A stretch of DNA of 64,000 nucleotides from Xiphias gladius (lineage: Eukaryota; Chordata; Actinopteri; Istiophoriformes; Xiphiidae): assembly GCF_016859285.1 (NCBI RefSeq), contig NC_053415.1, forward strand, positions 8,976,501 through 9,040,500, read 5' to 3'. Below are positions 48,391 to 60,404 of the stretch, piece by piece (within the stretch, counting starts at the first letter, position 1; every line of letters starts with the position of its first letter). The notes under the pieces were generated by a model. That model saw nothing but the letters and a program-made list of their open reading frames with translations. It searched no databases and had not been told where the DNA came from. Position numbers and translations under genes: made by a program.

Positions 48391-49020
48391 CGGGTAATAC
48401 CAGTGAACAGCCCCGTTTCCCTAATAACTAGACTCCGAGTGCCTTTTGGTACGTTCCAAATCGTGCCAAGAGCTGTGGAGCTCCAGTGTGGCTGTTCTGT
48501 TGTGTTACATTGCCTAAAGTGCCGTGTTGCAGGAAAAGTCTGTCTGATGTATCAGACCATTTGTTGTCTATAGGAAATATAGCAAATATAGCAATTAAAC
48601 ACACAATAACCAAAATTAACTCCAACTTTTGTTTTTTTGTTTTTTTTACTGCAGCCTTTAACATCATAAGCAGAGGACTGGATAACAAACGAGCAGGAAG
48701 TGTCTTAAGTGTACTCGAGAGTTTTTTCTTAGCTTGTTTTAGAAATATTTAAAGTCCATGAGCAGGTGGTTAAAAAAGCAACAACATTTGCTCGAAAGTT
48801 TGTTTCTCAAACAATGGCTTCAATCAGTCATTGCCAGCATCAGGTTACAGGTGTTTCAGACGGTGTAGTAATGACACTTTTGCTGAGATTTTACAAACCC
48901 ACAAACATATACACACACAAATATAGTACATCAGTCTGAAATCTCACTGCAATGTTGCAACCTCCATTATTCACTTAATTGTAGAATTTATGAAACGTAA
49001 TAAATATTGCATTAGAAACA

Positions 49021-52000
49021 CTACTCTAATTTTCTCTTATCAGTCCCCTTTCTGCAGCACTTCAGGGTGCAGAACAGGCAGCATTTCAGTGTCACCCACA
49101 GAACAGTTAGGAGAATGATGACAAGAAAGCAGAAGACGTCCAGGCTGTGGTACTGAATCCAGTTCAAGTCATGTGCACCTACTCTCAGGTGTGTAGCACC
49201 TTTGTGTCTCATGATGAACTCGGTCCAGAAAACAGCCAGGTCCAAAGGCTGAACGGGACGGTCCAGGTGTATCTGAGACAGTTCCACTACCTTCTCTTTG
49301 TAACTGGGGAGGAGTAAAAATAAAAAGTCAATACTCTGATCTCCAGTTTGTGATCGTCACAAGACCTTTAATATAATCACAAATCTTACAGTACATTAAT
49401 ATAACTATTTGCTATGATACTATCTGTACTGTTCATATTAAACTAAGTAGTGTAAGGAAAGTAAGTTGTAAAGGTAATGTCTGTCTGAAGAAGTGGTAAA
49501 CTATTTTGCAAACTAGAATGGCACTCTGAGAACGCACACCTCTGCCAAGGGCAATGTCAAACAAAATACACCAGACTTCAGAGAAAAAAATTCAAATTCA
49601 TAGTACATGATACTGATGTGCCCCAAACGTTAATGGGTTCTTCCCTGGCCCATGCCCCGTACCTCCACCAAGTTAGGTGCAAATCAGTTCAGTACTTTTT
49701 GTAGACTTTGTAGAATTAAAACGATTACAGAGTAAAATTACAGAGTACAAGTAAAAAAAACCTACCTCTACCATTTCCCAAAAATTACCACTAATTACTT
49801 TTGACAGGGGAAGCTACTCACTATAGAAAGGGTCAACAATATAAACTCCTTAAAAAAGGAAGAAAATGTCTGCATACTATCTCCATGACTCTATCTTTTA
49901 CAGAGCAGATGTTGCATTAATTAGGGTCTTTTTTCAAACATTTTCATTTGTCTACCATGTAGAAGACATACATTAATACAATACAGTACATCAGTGAGAA
50001 AAATATGTAATATTCATGGAAACATATCATTTGAGTAGAAGTCCAGATAAGAGGTCTAATGCAACATGTGTGAAAACACACGCAAGTGGAACACGTGTGC
50101 TCAGGCACTTGCTTGCAAATACTGAAAATACCATATGCAAATATGTAGACAAGTAGTCATTGTATTTTTTTCCAGTTTAGTTCAGCTCATAGGTTTTTTG
50201 TTGAAACTTTACCTGCCTTAAAAGTATCTTTTTCTTTAGTAGTGAATTTTTCCATATACACCTGAGTGACTGTTCTCTTTAATCAACATCTAGTTGTCTT
50301 ACCTTTTATCATGGATGATTTTATTTAGTGCAGCCAGTAATTTTTCAGACGTCATCTCATATATACTGAGTTTCTCTGCTACACCACGGACCACCAAGCG
50401 ATGTACATTGTCTCCCTGCTCCCCAAACAGTGGAAACATCAACATGGGGACAGCATTGCAGATGCTCTCGTAGATACCGTGGCTACCTCCGTGAGTGATG
50501 AAGACTTTAGCCTTGGGATGGGCTGAGGAGCAGAGGAAAAGTTACATTTAAGGTCAAGGTCAGTTTAATGTCTCTTTAAAATAAGCACCAAGAAAAAAAA
50601 AAAATGCATCCATTCAAAATTATTGAATGTTATGTTTAAATTGTTTAAAAAAGGATAAAATATTTGCACTGAATAACAGTTTAAAGAAAAGTCACCTCTG
50701 TAAATAATTTTATTAAGGACTTTTTTTACTGTTTTGCAATTAACAGTACTGAAATAACTATGCTTGCCAATCCCTGCAGCAAACAAATTTCAGATCTTTT
50801 TACTACTTTTGGTAGTTTGAATAGTTTAATTTATGTCATGATAGCATCACCTCATACATTTGTCTGGATGAAACTAAACACACCTAGAAGATCGTTCTGA
50901 GGTAGCCACTGCATAAGCTTCACGTTCTTGGGCACATCCTCTGGTGGGACTCCAGCGTATCTCCACACAACCTGAAACATAAAAAAAATACCTCTTCGTT
51001 TTTAACATTTGATGTGCAAACTATATTTTGTAATGTACTGAGTGTTTTGCATTTTCCCAACAAGGCAAGGCAGGGGACAAAGTCTTGTGGTTCAAACTGA
51101 GTGTGATAATCTCTGGATAATGTGTAAGTATTTGTCTTGCCCATGTAGTTAGAAACTTATGTGACATTAATGTTTTATCTGGAAGTTAATAAATAGCAGT
51201 CTAATCAAAGTAAAAAGTAGAGTTTTTGAATCTAAGTAAAGTGATTTAATCTATTGAGGTTATCTTTACCCTTTGAGGCATCTGCCGAAAGGCATCAAAG
51301 AACTGTTTAGCCTTCTCCTCAGGCATGCTGGACACCAGTGAGCCCAGAGTAAAGACAATAAATCCGTTGTCTCCTGAGCCATCCACAAACTCCTCTAAGT
51401 CCTGCAGGGAGGTTGGAGAAGACACAAAAATGGTTTTCAGTCTGTAGAGTGTATGGATGTAAGCTCATAATAATATGTGATCTAGCGTGCAAAGACTAAT
51501 GTGCAAAGGCTTTTTATTTTAAGGTGCAGCCATTATATCACTTCCATCTTATCTGTAGTCAGGGATCATTTTTAAATGTACTGAAGGGAATTCATTTGAT
51601 CAATGTGATTTCAGCAGAGATCTACCCAATGAAGTAATGTAAGAGGCAAAATCTTATTTTTACTTATTTCAGCAAATCTTTTGCTTTTGTAGAATATTTG
51701 ACACTTGCTAACACAAAGGACTTCTCACTCCCTCTCCTTTTCTTAGATTACAAGGGCCATAGAGCAGAAAACAGCTTTTATCTTGAAACATTTTTATCTC
51801 CATATTCACATCAAAAGTGTGAGCCCTTTCTTGTCCCACTAAAAAATGAGCACTGAGAGTTTTTTGTTGTTGTTGTTGTATAACAGTGAAATATTTTGCA
51901 GGTCCCCAAAATGAATACCATATCAACCTACTACGGTAGGGAAAAACATATCACATAAGGAAACCTAACCTAACCTTAGCTAAGCTGCAGCAGTTGTTTT

Positions 52001-53476
52001 TTTTTTTTTGGCCAAGTGTGGTCAGACGAAAAGTATAGCGATCTAAAGAACACATACAATGGACATATCATCACCTTATAAAGTTATTTTGACCGACATG
52101 TCAGCAAACAGTTACCTAATTACACATCAGGCAGACACGGAGCAACACTAGCACTCGTTTGGAGTCAGTTTTTTACTCTCCTTTTAACTGTTTTTTGTCT
52201 CAGCCGAAAACTCTCTTTAGCTGCTAGATGCTCCACTTTCCTTCATTAATTAGTGCCTAACTTTGTCTGTCAGAGAATTTTTTGCTTAAAAAACAGCTCC
52301 CTGTCGCTGCTGAAAACAGGGATGATGAGATCAGATTTTGCGGGCTGTGCAACCAAAAAACAGAGAGCTATAAGAGACTAAAACGCTTAGAGCTGCAGAG
52401 TTGGTTGATTATTCTCCATGGGGTCATCACTACGAGTGAGCCCTTTCACATTAAACATTTTCATTTGATCAATCATTAATACAAAACAACAAGGTTTTAA
52501 GGATTCTGCTGTAGCCTGACTCAACACAAAGCACGTATATGTGATTTGCTGTAAGTGAATAATCCAGGTGTGATGCATACTTGTTTACTCTGGCATACAT
52601 CCTTTACATACTCACCGCTGGCAGAGGAGCTTTCTTTACACAGTTGATACCTCCGATAAGAACCATGTTTGGCATGAGAGGTCTGGGCCATTCAAAAGCA
52701 AAGTCATACCTGAGAAGCCAGATAGCCCCGTGACTAATAAGGTCCTTGTAGGTCATGCTGTCTCCTAAATACCTGCTGACCAGATCGTCAAAGTGGCCAT
52801 ACATTATTTTGCACATGTAGATCTCAACCATAGACATGACCATGTTTTTGACTCTCTGTGGGAAGGTCATGTTTTGTGTATTACCAGAGAAATACACAGG
52901 AACATAGGAAGGAGGGGAGGGGCACTGGTTAGCCTTAACATCTAGCTCACATGGAAGTCCACGCAGGAAATAAACAGCTGGGATGGAAAAGACATGAGCC
53001 AGGACGGAGCCACAGGGTAGGAAGGGGTCTGTGAGCATGAGATCGAATCCCTCTCCCCTCAGTCGACTCATTAGAGGCTGGTTGTTTAGCAAACTCTCAC
53101 AACCTTTCACCTGAAATGAAGTGAAGTTAACCAAACGCTGCATATTGATAATGATATCTGTGATTTCCGGTGGCTTGAGGAACAATCCATCCTTCAGCTC
53201 GTTGAAATTTTCATCCAGTTCAGCTTTGGTGTATGACACTTGGTAGATCTCAGTCCTGTAGTTCTCTGAACCATTGATCAACATGCTGCTTTCAGGCACC
53301 AGCACCAGGACCTCATGGCCCCTGCGGATGAGCTCCTTCACCAGTATCTTCATGCTAAGCCAGTGGCTCCCATCAACAGGCATAACCAGTACCTTCCCCC
53401 CCTGAACAGGCCCCAGGCTGAGGCAGCACAGCCAGACCACCAGCCCCGCTGTAGGAAACCACACCCTGCCTCTCAT
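49021..53476 (-). CDS. ugt1: UDP-glucuronosyltransferase, UGT1 type
   Basis: UGTs conjugate glucuronic acid from UDP-glucuronate to bilirubin, steroids and xenobiotics in the ER lumen. Exons on the minus strand are 53476-52616, 51401-51270, 50971-50884, 50522-50303 and 49303-49021: one long first exon of 861 bases, then 132, 88, 220 and 283, which is the UGT1 exon plan. The protein has 527 aa. Residues 1-26 are a signal peptide. His38 in DGSHWLSM and Asp150 in MLTDPF match the catalytic pair. N-glycosylation sequons lie at Asn68, Asn117 and Asn202. The UGT signature begins [13 protein letters not shown] and contains THGGSHG. The usual DQ near its end is EQ here (FGEQGDN). A single membrane span lies near 489-510, and the tail KRKLE fits a KxKxx ER-retention signal. 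The start at 53476 is chosen because the in-frame ATG at 53617 lies upstream of the TATA box. Confidence 0.96.
49516..49705 (+). repeat. Dispersed fish retroelement-like repeat, copy 2 of 2
   Basis: It lies in the last UGT intron, antisense to the gene. It shares CAGACTTCAG, TTCAAATTCATAGTA, GGGTTCTTCCCTGGC and CACCAAGTT...GCAAATCAGTT with the copy at 48196. It starts with GGCACTCTGAGAACGCACACC, a block absent from the first copy. Confidence 0.6.
52088..52400 (+). repeat. Dispersed repeat, copy 2 of 2
   Basis: It lies in the first UGT intron. It shares GCAAACAGTTACCTAATTACACAT, CAGACACGGAGCA and GCTAGATGCTCCACT blocks with 24778-25140, in the same orientation. Its downstream end, CTAAAACGCTTAGAGCTGCAGAG, matches the GGCTAAAAAGCTCAGTAGAGCTG end of that copy only loosely. 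Confidence 0.5.
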
Positions 53477-53577
53477 TGCTTCCTCTCTGTCCTGCAGGCT
53501 GGCTTGTTGCAAGACGTTATGTGTGAGTGTGTGTTTAAATTCTGCAGGAAGTTCGGGCTGCTTTTGTAGGCGGGCTA

Positions 53578-53671
53578 TTATATAACCACAGAAGACAGAC
53601 AGAGTGTAGATTCCCAATGGATTTTATGGTAGGGGCTAGCATTCAGAGTGTGTCTCCAGTTAATCATTTTC
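53578..53671 (-). promoter_or_regulatory. ugt1: UGT promoter: TATA box and HNF1-like site
   Basis: TATATAA on the minus strand (53584-53578) lies about 105 bases upstream of the chosen ATG. GTTAATCATTTTC at 53659-53671 matches the HNF1 consensus GTTAATNATTAMC at 11 of 13 positions and lies about 80 bases further upstream. HNF1 is an established activator of vertebrate UGT1 genes in liver, gut and kidney. Use here is inferred. Confidence 0.55.
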
Positions 53672-55734
53672 TAGAATGAATACTTGTGCGACAATAAAAG
53701 TGGAAACTGAAAGGTTAAGTGTCTTTTGAGATGCCAATAGTGAAAACCATGTATTTTTTTATTACCTTTATTTATCATACTATACTATACTTTTACTCTA
53801 ATTCATTTCTGTTTGTAGTCTTATTTATTTTTTTCAGCAGTGCAAGTCGTGGTGGCTATGCATGTTTGCAGCCTTTACTGCCTACTGATTTGTGCAAAGT
53901 CCTCTCTATTTATCTTGGCTGTTCCTTGTCTCTTACTCCTGACACATGCGTGCGTAATGAGCTGTTGCGTGCGCCCTCTTTTAACCTCTTTTTTTCTCAC
54001 TCTTCATTTGCACGCACACGCATATACCTACAACCATTGTAAAAAGACTGGTGGCGTGCGAAGCCACTTGTAATAGGACACCAACACCCTCCTCTTTGGA
54101 GGGGGCTGATAAAATCAAACCAGTGTTGTGTGGAATTTCACCCTTGGTTACTTTTTTTTTCTCTCAGTAAACTCCTTTTTATATTAACTGTTCCACTGGT
54201 TGTGAAATTGAAAAAAGTATTCATTTATTCAAGTGAATAAAGAACAAGAGGATAGTTATTATACAACCAGGGCTAAAGTTGATTTTTGACTATCACTCTA
54301 GTCAGGGCAACACATATGCTTGAATTTAGTTGAATGACAACCCACTCTTGAAAGAATAAATAAATAAATAATAAAAATAAATAATAAATTGTGAGGGGGA
54401 GCCCAGTGAGGCTGAGGGGTTGGGTGTTAGTGGGGTGGCTTTCATAGGGACTATTTCTTCAGCAGAAAGTAGTTCCAGCGCAAGCTGTAGACATTAGCGT
54501 TCTGTGGATGTGGATGTGGAATGTAATAATGGCAATTTTCTAAATGTCATTTTTTTTAATGCTGTACCACAAACTAAATTTCATTCACCTCCTAAATGGC
54601 AAGAGAACACTTGGGAGAGGTGAGAACATTTTCATTTTCATTCAGTTTAATTTAATTTATTGACTTTTTTGGTAATTTGGCTGAAGCGACACTCTGGATG
54701 AATTCGAGCGGGGAAAAAAATAACCTTGGTGAAACACTTTGAAAAGGCCTTTACCCAATTGGCAGACAATTTTTTTTCTATGAATATATGGTTCACAAAA
54801 CACTTATATTCCTTTTCCATGCTTGAAAATAGACATACAGTATCTTTACACTGAGGTAACTACAGTATCTACAGTAACCTATACGTTTAGTGTAATAAAT
54901 TGTGTTTTCATTAGGTCGACTATTTGAGCCTTATTTTTTATTTACTGAAGTAAATGATGAGATCCATGCTTTGCAGTAATTCCATGCCAGCAAATATTAT
55001 TGCATTTAGACAGCAACATTTCAAATTCTGTGTAATAATCTGCTTTACACACCAGAAAATGATAATGTGAATTTCCAGAGAAAAGCAGTGAAAACAGTAG
55101 TGCCAGGTAAGAAGTTGGTATGAATGGAGCTTACAAGATCTGTTCTGATGAGGCAAAAGCAAATGAAAAAATATTTTTATAGGCTCATACATTTTTTCTA
55201 CCGCTTAAAATGGGCTGATTCACAGTATTTCTGGTTAATTAAATGATTATATCTCCTGGTGGTTTATAAAGATAATTAAATGACAGATTTCTTCTTCTTC
55301 TGAGACAGCAAAACAAGTTGTGGGGTTTAATGTCGCTCTCTGCCCATTTAACCTTGTTTCCGTTCCGTTCAGATTGAAACTGGTACAGAAATTTTACTAG
55401 GTCTTGGCCTAGTCACTAGACTGTTGTTGTGGGTATTCTGAAAAAGTGAGGTTAATTCAAACATGAAACCAACTTGTAAAATTGCCGGTGCATTAATAAA
55501 GCAAGGTGTCCACGTCTGAAAGGGGCTGAAGGAATGGCAAACAATGAAATAAAGCTTGGAGGCAAAGAAACCCTTGCACGCACCTAAAAGGCTGCAGTGC
55601 ACACAACCCTTGCAGTAGTTACAAAGCTGAAGGCTACGTCTGAGTGCTGATATGAAATGAAATGTTTTTAGCCATCATAGTGCTGTATTCTATGGATGGC
55701 ATTGTTAGTCTGTTATTGTGTCAGCCAGTCTGTT

Positions 55735-55940
55735 GGCCAATCCACCACTTTGGTCTAGACTGAATATTTTCAATGACTGTTGCTATAACAGTGTTCAGAC
55801 TTTCATGGTCCCCAGAGGATGAATCCTACTGACTCTGGTGATCCACTGACTTTTTTTCTAGTGCCACGAGGAGGCTGATACTTGTGGCGAGTGAGTGAAA
55901 TGTCTCAACATCTGGATGGATTGCCATGAAATTTGATATA
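55735..55940 (+). repeat. Dispersed teleost repeat
   Basis: It contains CCACCACTTTGGTCTAGACTGAA, TTCATGGTCCCCAGAGGATGAATCCTA and TCTCAACATCTGGATGGATTGCCATGAAATTTG. It shares the first blocks with 22395-22550 and 4408-4460. It is an internally repetitive fish element of uncertain class. Confidence 0.6.
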
Positions 55941-58061
55941 GTGCTTTCTGCCACTTTTGCTCAGTTCTGTCTCTCTCAAGAAACCCCAGGAGTAACTGCA
56001 GTGAGGGAGCTGTTTAAACAATTCTCACATGGAAATAGGAGAAAAGGGGCTGTGCTTGGGTTACTATGTGGTTCTTCATATGAATACAACATGAAAACCC
56101 CTATTGGTGTGCTGCAGTGGCATCCAGACACAGGACTTTCCTAACACAGAAATGTTTTCATACAGAAAAATGCCGTTTGACAATTTCCCGGCCACCCGTG
56201 TGGATAAGTTGTTTTCTGTCTGGGAGTGATAATCTGGATAACATACTTTTCAGGTCCAACTCTCCAGATTGATGTATGCTCCCCGTTGTCCACTGACACC
56301 TCACCTTACTACAGGAGATTGCAGGAGGAGTGCTGTTTCCCGCCTCGGTGTTTGCGTGTAGCTGAGCATCACTCCTTAAAGCCCATGACCTTGTCAACAC
56401 TGGCCACAAAGCGAAAAACAAAAGCTCAACTGAAGCAGCTACATTCTCTGTCACTGTCACTAGATCTTATCGGTCACAGTGCTGCTGTGCACTTAGAAAT
56501 TCTTTGAAATCAATCACAACCCACAATGCAATCGTAGAATTACTTTGTATAGGTTTTTGTCACACTTATATGTGGAATTTGTGTAGACGGCTGCTTTGAT
56601 TAAACTTGCAATGTATCTCTTCTCTGAGACAGAAAACTGAAAACATGGCCGAAATCCTCCCTGCGTAAACACGGTGTATAGAGCGATGTGCTGCACTGTG
56701 AAACCTTCAAACCATGCGTAGATATATTGTCACACTATTTCAACGAATAGTATTGGATAAAAAGCTGCACTTCTTTATCTTTTACATATTTACACTTGTG
56801 TAAAGAGTAGTACTGGTCCTGGTAGTTTCAATATTTTTGCCACTTTTCATGTCATCACCACAAGACAGAGCACATGTAATAAACATGCTCAGCGTCAAAC
56901 AACATACGGTTTTAACGTGTGCAGCTCGCAGGCAGGTTGTCATAAAAGTGAAACGAATCTCAATGTGAATGAAATGCTAACATGCTCATAAAATGTGATA
57001 ATCCAGCCAGACAACAAGCCAGCACCCAGATGAGATGTGCCTTTTGGCAAAATAGGAAGTTACTGTGTGTTATTTGTCAGTTTACAGGCAGGCTGATGCC
57101 TGTCAGTTATATCTGCCTGCACAACTAAATGAAAACCATAATTAATTTCAGATCAATCATACAGCTCAAACTGCTTTCAGGGATTTTGTCTGTTTACTTG
57201 CACAATTTGTGTGGATTGTGTTCATTTTTTGACCATTTTATGACAGAAGTATTTTCATTCACAGTCAATTTTAATTAAAATGTTTAAACAAGAGGAGCAT
57301 CTGACTTCTTCACTGCTTTGTAGACATACAAAAAGAAAAAAAAAAAAACCCCAACCTTTTAATGAGAAACTAATGTAGTTTTGATGTGGCTGCAAAGCTA
57401 TGAAAAGACCATATTGTTCAACCTGATGGTGGTGCCAAAGCCAAATAATCATCCCCAAGCAGTTATATGGAAATATTTTCTGTTGGTTTACTGTATTATT
57501 CATCTGCGCAGGACTGTGTTTCCATTCACTAAGCATTCAAGCACCAAACACCACGCCATTCTTATTGTTGTCAGTCAAAAGCAAGGTATTGACATGGAAC
57601 ACAAGGGGGAATTTTGTTTCTTCAGCAAGCTACTGTAATGTTGTCATATCAACAGGTGCATATTTCAGATTCTCTCCTTGTTTGTCTCAAACTTCAAAGA
57701 TTTTAATCCTTACAGCAGCGTTTAAGCTAGTTTACACTAAGTGGAAAATATGATTGTGCTCATAGCAAATAGTGTGTAAATATAATAGTGTGTCCCTTTC
57801 TTTTCTCCTGCTGCTTCAACTCAAACGTGTCAGATTAAATGTGGATGGCTCTGTAATGGGAACAGCGGAGAGCCGTTATACAAAAACACTTTGCTTTGGT
57901 CTGTCTCTCTATGTATTTCTACCTCCCATAAGGGCCAATGAAAGCACACACTGACGCACACTGAGAGGGTCATCTAGTACTACCAAGCAATGCTTTGGAT
58001 TACATTTAGTATGAAGTATCCAGGCTGTGAAATGAAGCTGTTTCCTTTTTATTCCAAGGCA

Positions 58062-58064
<3 letters not shown>

Positions 58065-58110
<46 letters not shown>

Positions 58111-58123
58111 TATACATATATAT
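58065..58123. repeat. TA microsatellite with TATACA extension
   Basis: An uninterrupted (TA)n tract covers 58065-58099, followed by CACATATACATATACATATATAT. It is able to form cruciform DNA, with no feature attached. Confidence 0.85.
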
Positions 58124-58404
58124 CGGCAATACATACATATATATTAGCAAATTGCTAAATGGGCCTGTGGCACAAATAAACATCCATAAAGTGCATGCAG
58201 TTAATGCAATAAAATTCATGGCAACTCCCAGGAAATGAGATATGACAACCACTGCAGGAGCTGCAGTCTATTTAAATGTTTATCTCTAACATTTAAATCT
58301 GGATATATTGGATACGAATCGGAGAACAACTTTCAATTGGTGGGGCATAGAAAACTCTCCAAACTGCTTAGACTATTCCCACACACGGGATGAGATGGGC
58401 GAGA

Positions 58405-58790
58405 ATGCCCCCCCCCCCATCTAGCATTTATAAGCATTATATAAATATGTAATAAATAGTTTATGAAACACTATAATGTAGCAGTAAGCAGGTATAAGTA
58501 CCTTTTCAAGTGTTTATTAACGTGCAGCATTTGTCAACAATTATAACTCCTATGAAGACATATATTATTACAACTGTGTTTTACTATATTGCCATTCATT
58601 ATCGTTTAACACATCGGCATCCAGTCATTGTTTTTCCCACAGGAGGAGTTACAGTTATTACCAAATACATTAATAAACACTTACAACTACGTTTTAGTGA
58701 GTTATAACCCATTTATTAATGGTTTATATACTGTTTTTGAATGCCGAACGGGGGGGGGGCTTAAAGTAAAGTGTCACCACCAAATGTCAA
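58405..58790. repeat. Dispersed MITE-like element
   Basis: A C-run followed by ATCTAGCATTTATAAGCATTATATAAA opens it, and GGGGGGGGGGCTTAAAGTAAAGTGTCACCACC closes it. Between lie several ATTAATAAACACTTA/TTATAACTCA motifs. I know the CTTAAAGTAAAGTGT end as a recurrent boundary in fish repeats. The class is not assigned. Confidence 0.45.
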
Positions 58791-59599
58791 CTGGGGCATA
58801 GAAAAGAAATACATAGTAAGGAGATACCTGCACACTGGACTGATACTGGCTCAGCGGTTTACTCAGCAACAGTTTATCCTCTACTTGTGTTTCATTGCTT
58901 CACCTTGATACTGTGCCTGTATTGCACCATTGCCCCTGTCACAAACCATTAAGGTTTAAATGTGGAGAAAAGTTCGCACTGATTAGTCTTACAAAACATT
59001 CAGCGCATGGCATAAATAGGACCGTTTCACTGCAAGATATAAACTGAAGGTTTAATGTGAACTAATTACCAATTTCATCTGCAACAGACAGCCACTGCCG
59101 AGTGCTCCCTGCCAATCGAGGCCTGTGAGTGTGACCACACGAGGGCGCCAAAGTCACACGGATCGACCACAGTCTCGTCCACGGCAGCATACTCGACCGC
59201 CTCAGCACAGCCAGAGTCAACGTTTGACCTTTTGCTGTCTGTACTGTGCGACAAGCGAGCGAATACTACTCACCATTGTTTTGTTTTTTACTCGCATGAT
59301 TCAAACAGCCCTGCTAATATGATTGTGTTTGCAAGCTGGAAGCCATAATCGCATCGATTAAAGATACTTAAAGAAAAAAAAGAAAAGAAAAAGTGTTGTG
59401 TCAAAGTTGTTGTGTGCTTTCCACAGACCTCCAGGCACAGGTCACACGGTGCAGAGCAGCCATGGTTACATTTACTCTCATGTGGCTGGACTCGCGCACC
59501 CGACCACCACCACGTAGAACACGGTGGCAAACTACTTGCACGAGTGAGATTAGGCGTCCAAACCTTGAAAGGGTTAAGAACGTGGACGTGTTGCCGAGC

Positions 59600-60359
59600 A
59601 AAACCCGACAACGGTGACATCAAGGCTCTCACTTGTCTCCAAGACGGAGAGAGTGAGAGCTCAGAGGTAGATCTTCGGGTCTGGCTCTCCGCACGGATGC
59701 GCGCCGACCTCGGAGCCTTCAGACGCACAGCGGAGGATTTTGCGCACTAAAGTAGAGCTGAGGAGAGCGCACAGCGCGCGCACCGCCGACTGGCCGACAC
59801 TGGGATACGAGCTCGCTCGGCCGCACTTTTTGCCGCCCGCACCGACGTCTCACGAACAACGGCAGTTCGGGTCGAGCAGGGGAAAAAACATTTAGCCCAC
59901 AGTTTATTTCGGCTTGGCGTGACCCGCAACTTGGCGGAGTGTCGCTCCCACTGAGCCGCTGAACGCAGACCCTTGTTCGCAGAGCAAGACAAGAGTCCCC
60001 GGCTGCTCAGGGAGAATTCGCTCAACAGCCCGAGAGACGGAGGCGCCTTGGGAGGATTTTAGGACTCTTTGCCGAGAGTGGATTGATCGATGGTGATCCC
60101 GGTCGCCTTGCCCAACTAAGTGAGGTATTGCCTTCGCGAAACGGTAAGGAAAAGTTCCTCTTTTTCTTACACCATACCATTCAAGTGTCCCATCTTTGCG
60201 GGGAGGGGGGGGGGGGGTTTGAGTGATTTAACGCGGTGCCTCCTTCTCGCAGGTGATCACAGCGATGCTTCAGCGGCGTGCGCGTCTGCCCCTCTCCAAA
60301 TCTTCCAGAGAGAGGATTTAAGCGCCGCTCGTCTTGAAGAAGTCGAGAAGTCATCGAAG
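59600..60359 (+). promoter_or_regulatory. GC-rich promoter and 5' UTR of the next gene
   Basis: CpG content rises sharply at 59640-60120 compared with the AT-rich surroundings, as in a CpG-island promoter. A donor AAACG|GTAAGG after 60143 and an acceptor CTTCTCGCAG at 60252 define a 109-base intron within the 5' UTR. The second exon starts at 60253 and reaches the ATG at 60360. The transcription start is not fixed. Upstream ATGs occur in the leader, for example near 60090. Confidence 0.55.
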
Positions 60360-60404
60360 ATGAGTGCCCTGCAGACCTTCCTGTTTCTTTTTCTCCTGCA
60401 CCAG
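60360..60404 (+). CDS. First coding exon of an unidentified signal-peptide protein, partial
   Basis: Fifteen codons, MSALQTFLFLFLLHQ, form a hydrophobic stretch of the kind found at the start of secreted or type I membrane proteins. They end at CACCAG|GTGAGG in phase 0. The exon is preceded by a CpG-rich promoter and a spliced leader, which makes chance unlikely. No second exon is seen in the remaining 3.6 kb, so the first coding intron is long. The length and M-S/T-S/A...LLLH pattern faintly recall IGSF11, an Ig-superfamily adhesion protein from the same human chromosome region. With 15 residues that is only a guess. Confidence 0.5.

Larger units (their letters stand above)
53700..59600. other. 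Intergenic, AT-rich, no gene seen
   Basis: No alternative UGT first exon of the expected 850 or so bases is visible upstream of the UGT gene. Only repeats stand out: the copy at 55735-55940, a TA microsatellite at 58065-58099, and an element at 58405-58790. Homopolymer runs lie at about 58408-58419 (C) and 58750-58758 (G). Confidence 0.5.

Noticed and set aside
53477..53617. N-terminal extension of the UGT from an upstream in-frame ATG
   Set aside because: It would place 47 residues before a normal signal peptide, and a TATA box lies downstream of that ATG.
59288..59750. Frames of 112 and 146 codons on opposite strands in the GC-rich promoter
   Set aside because: GC-rich DNA has few stops. 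The frames are Arg/Ser-rich without a domain and overlap each other and the probable promoter.
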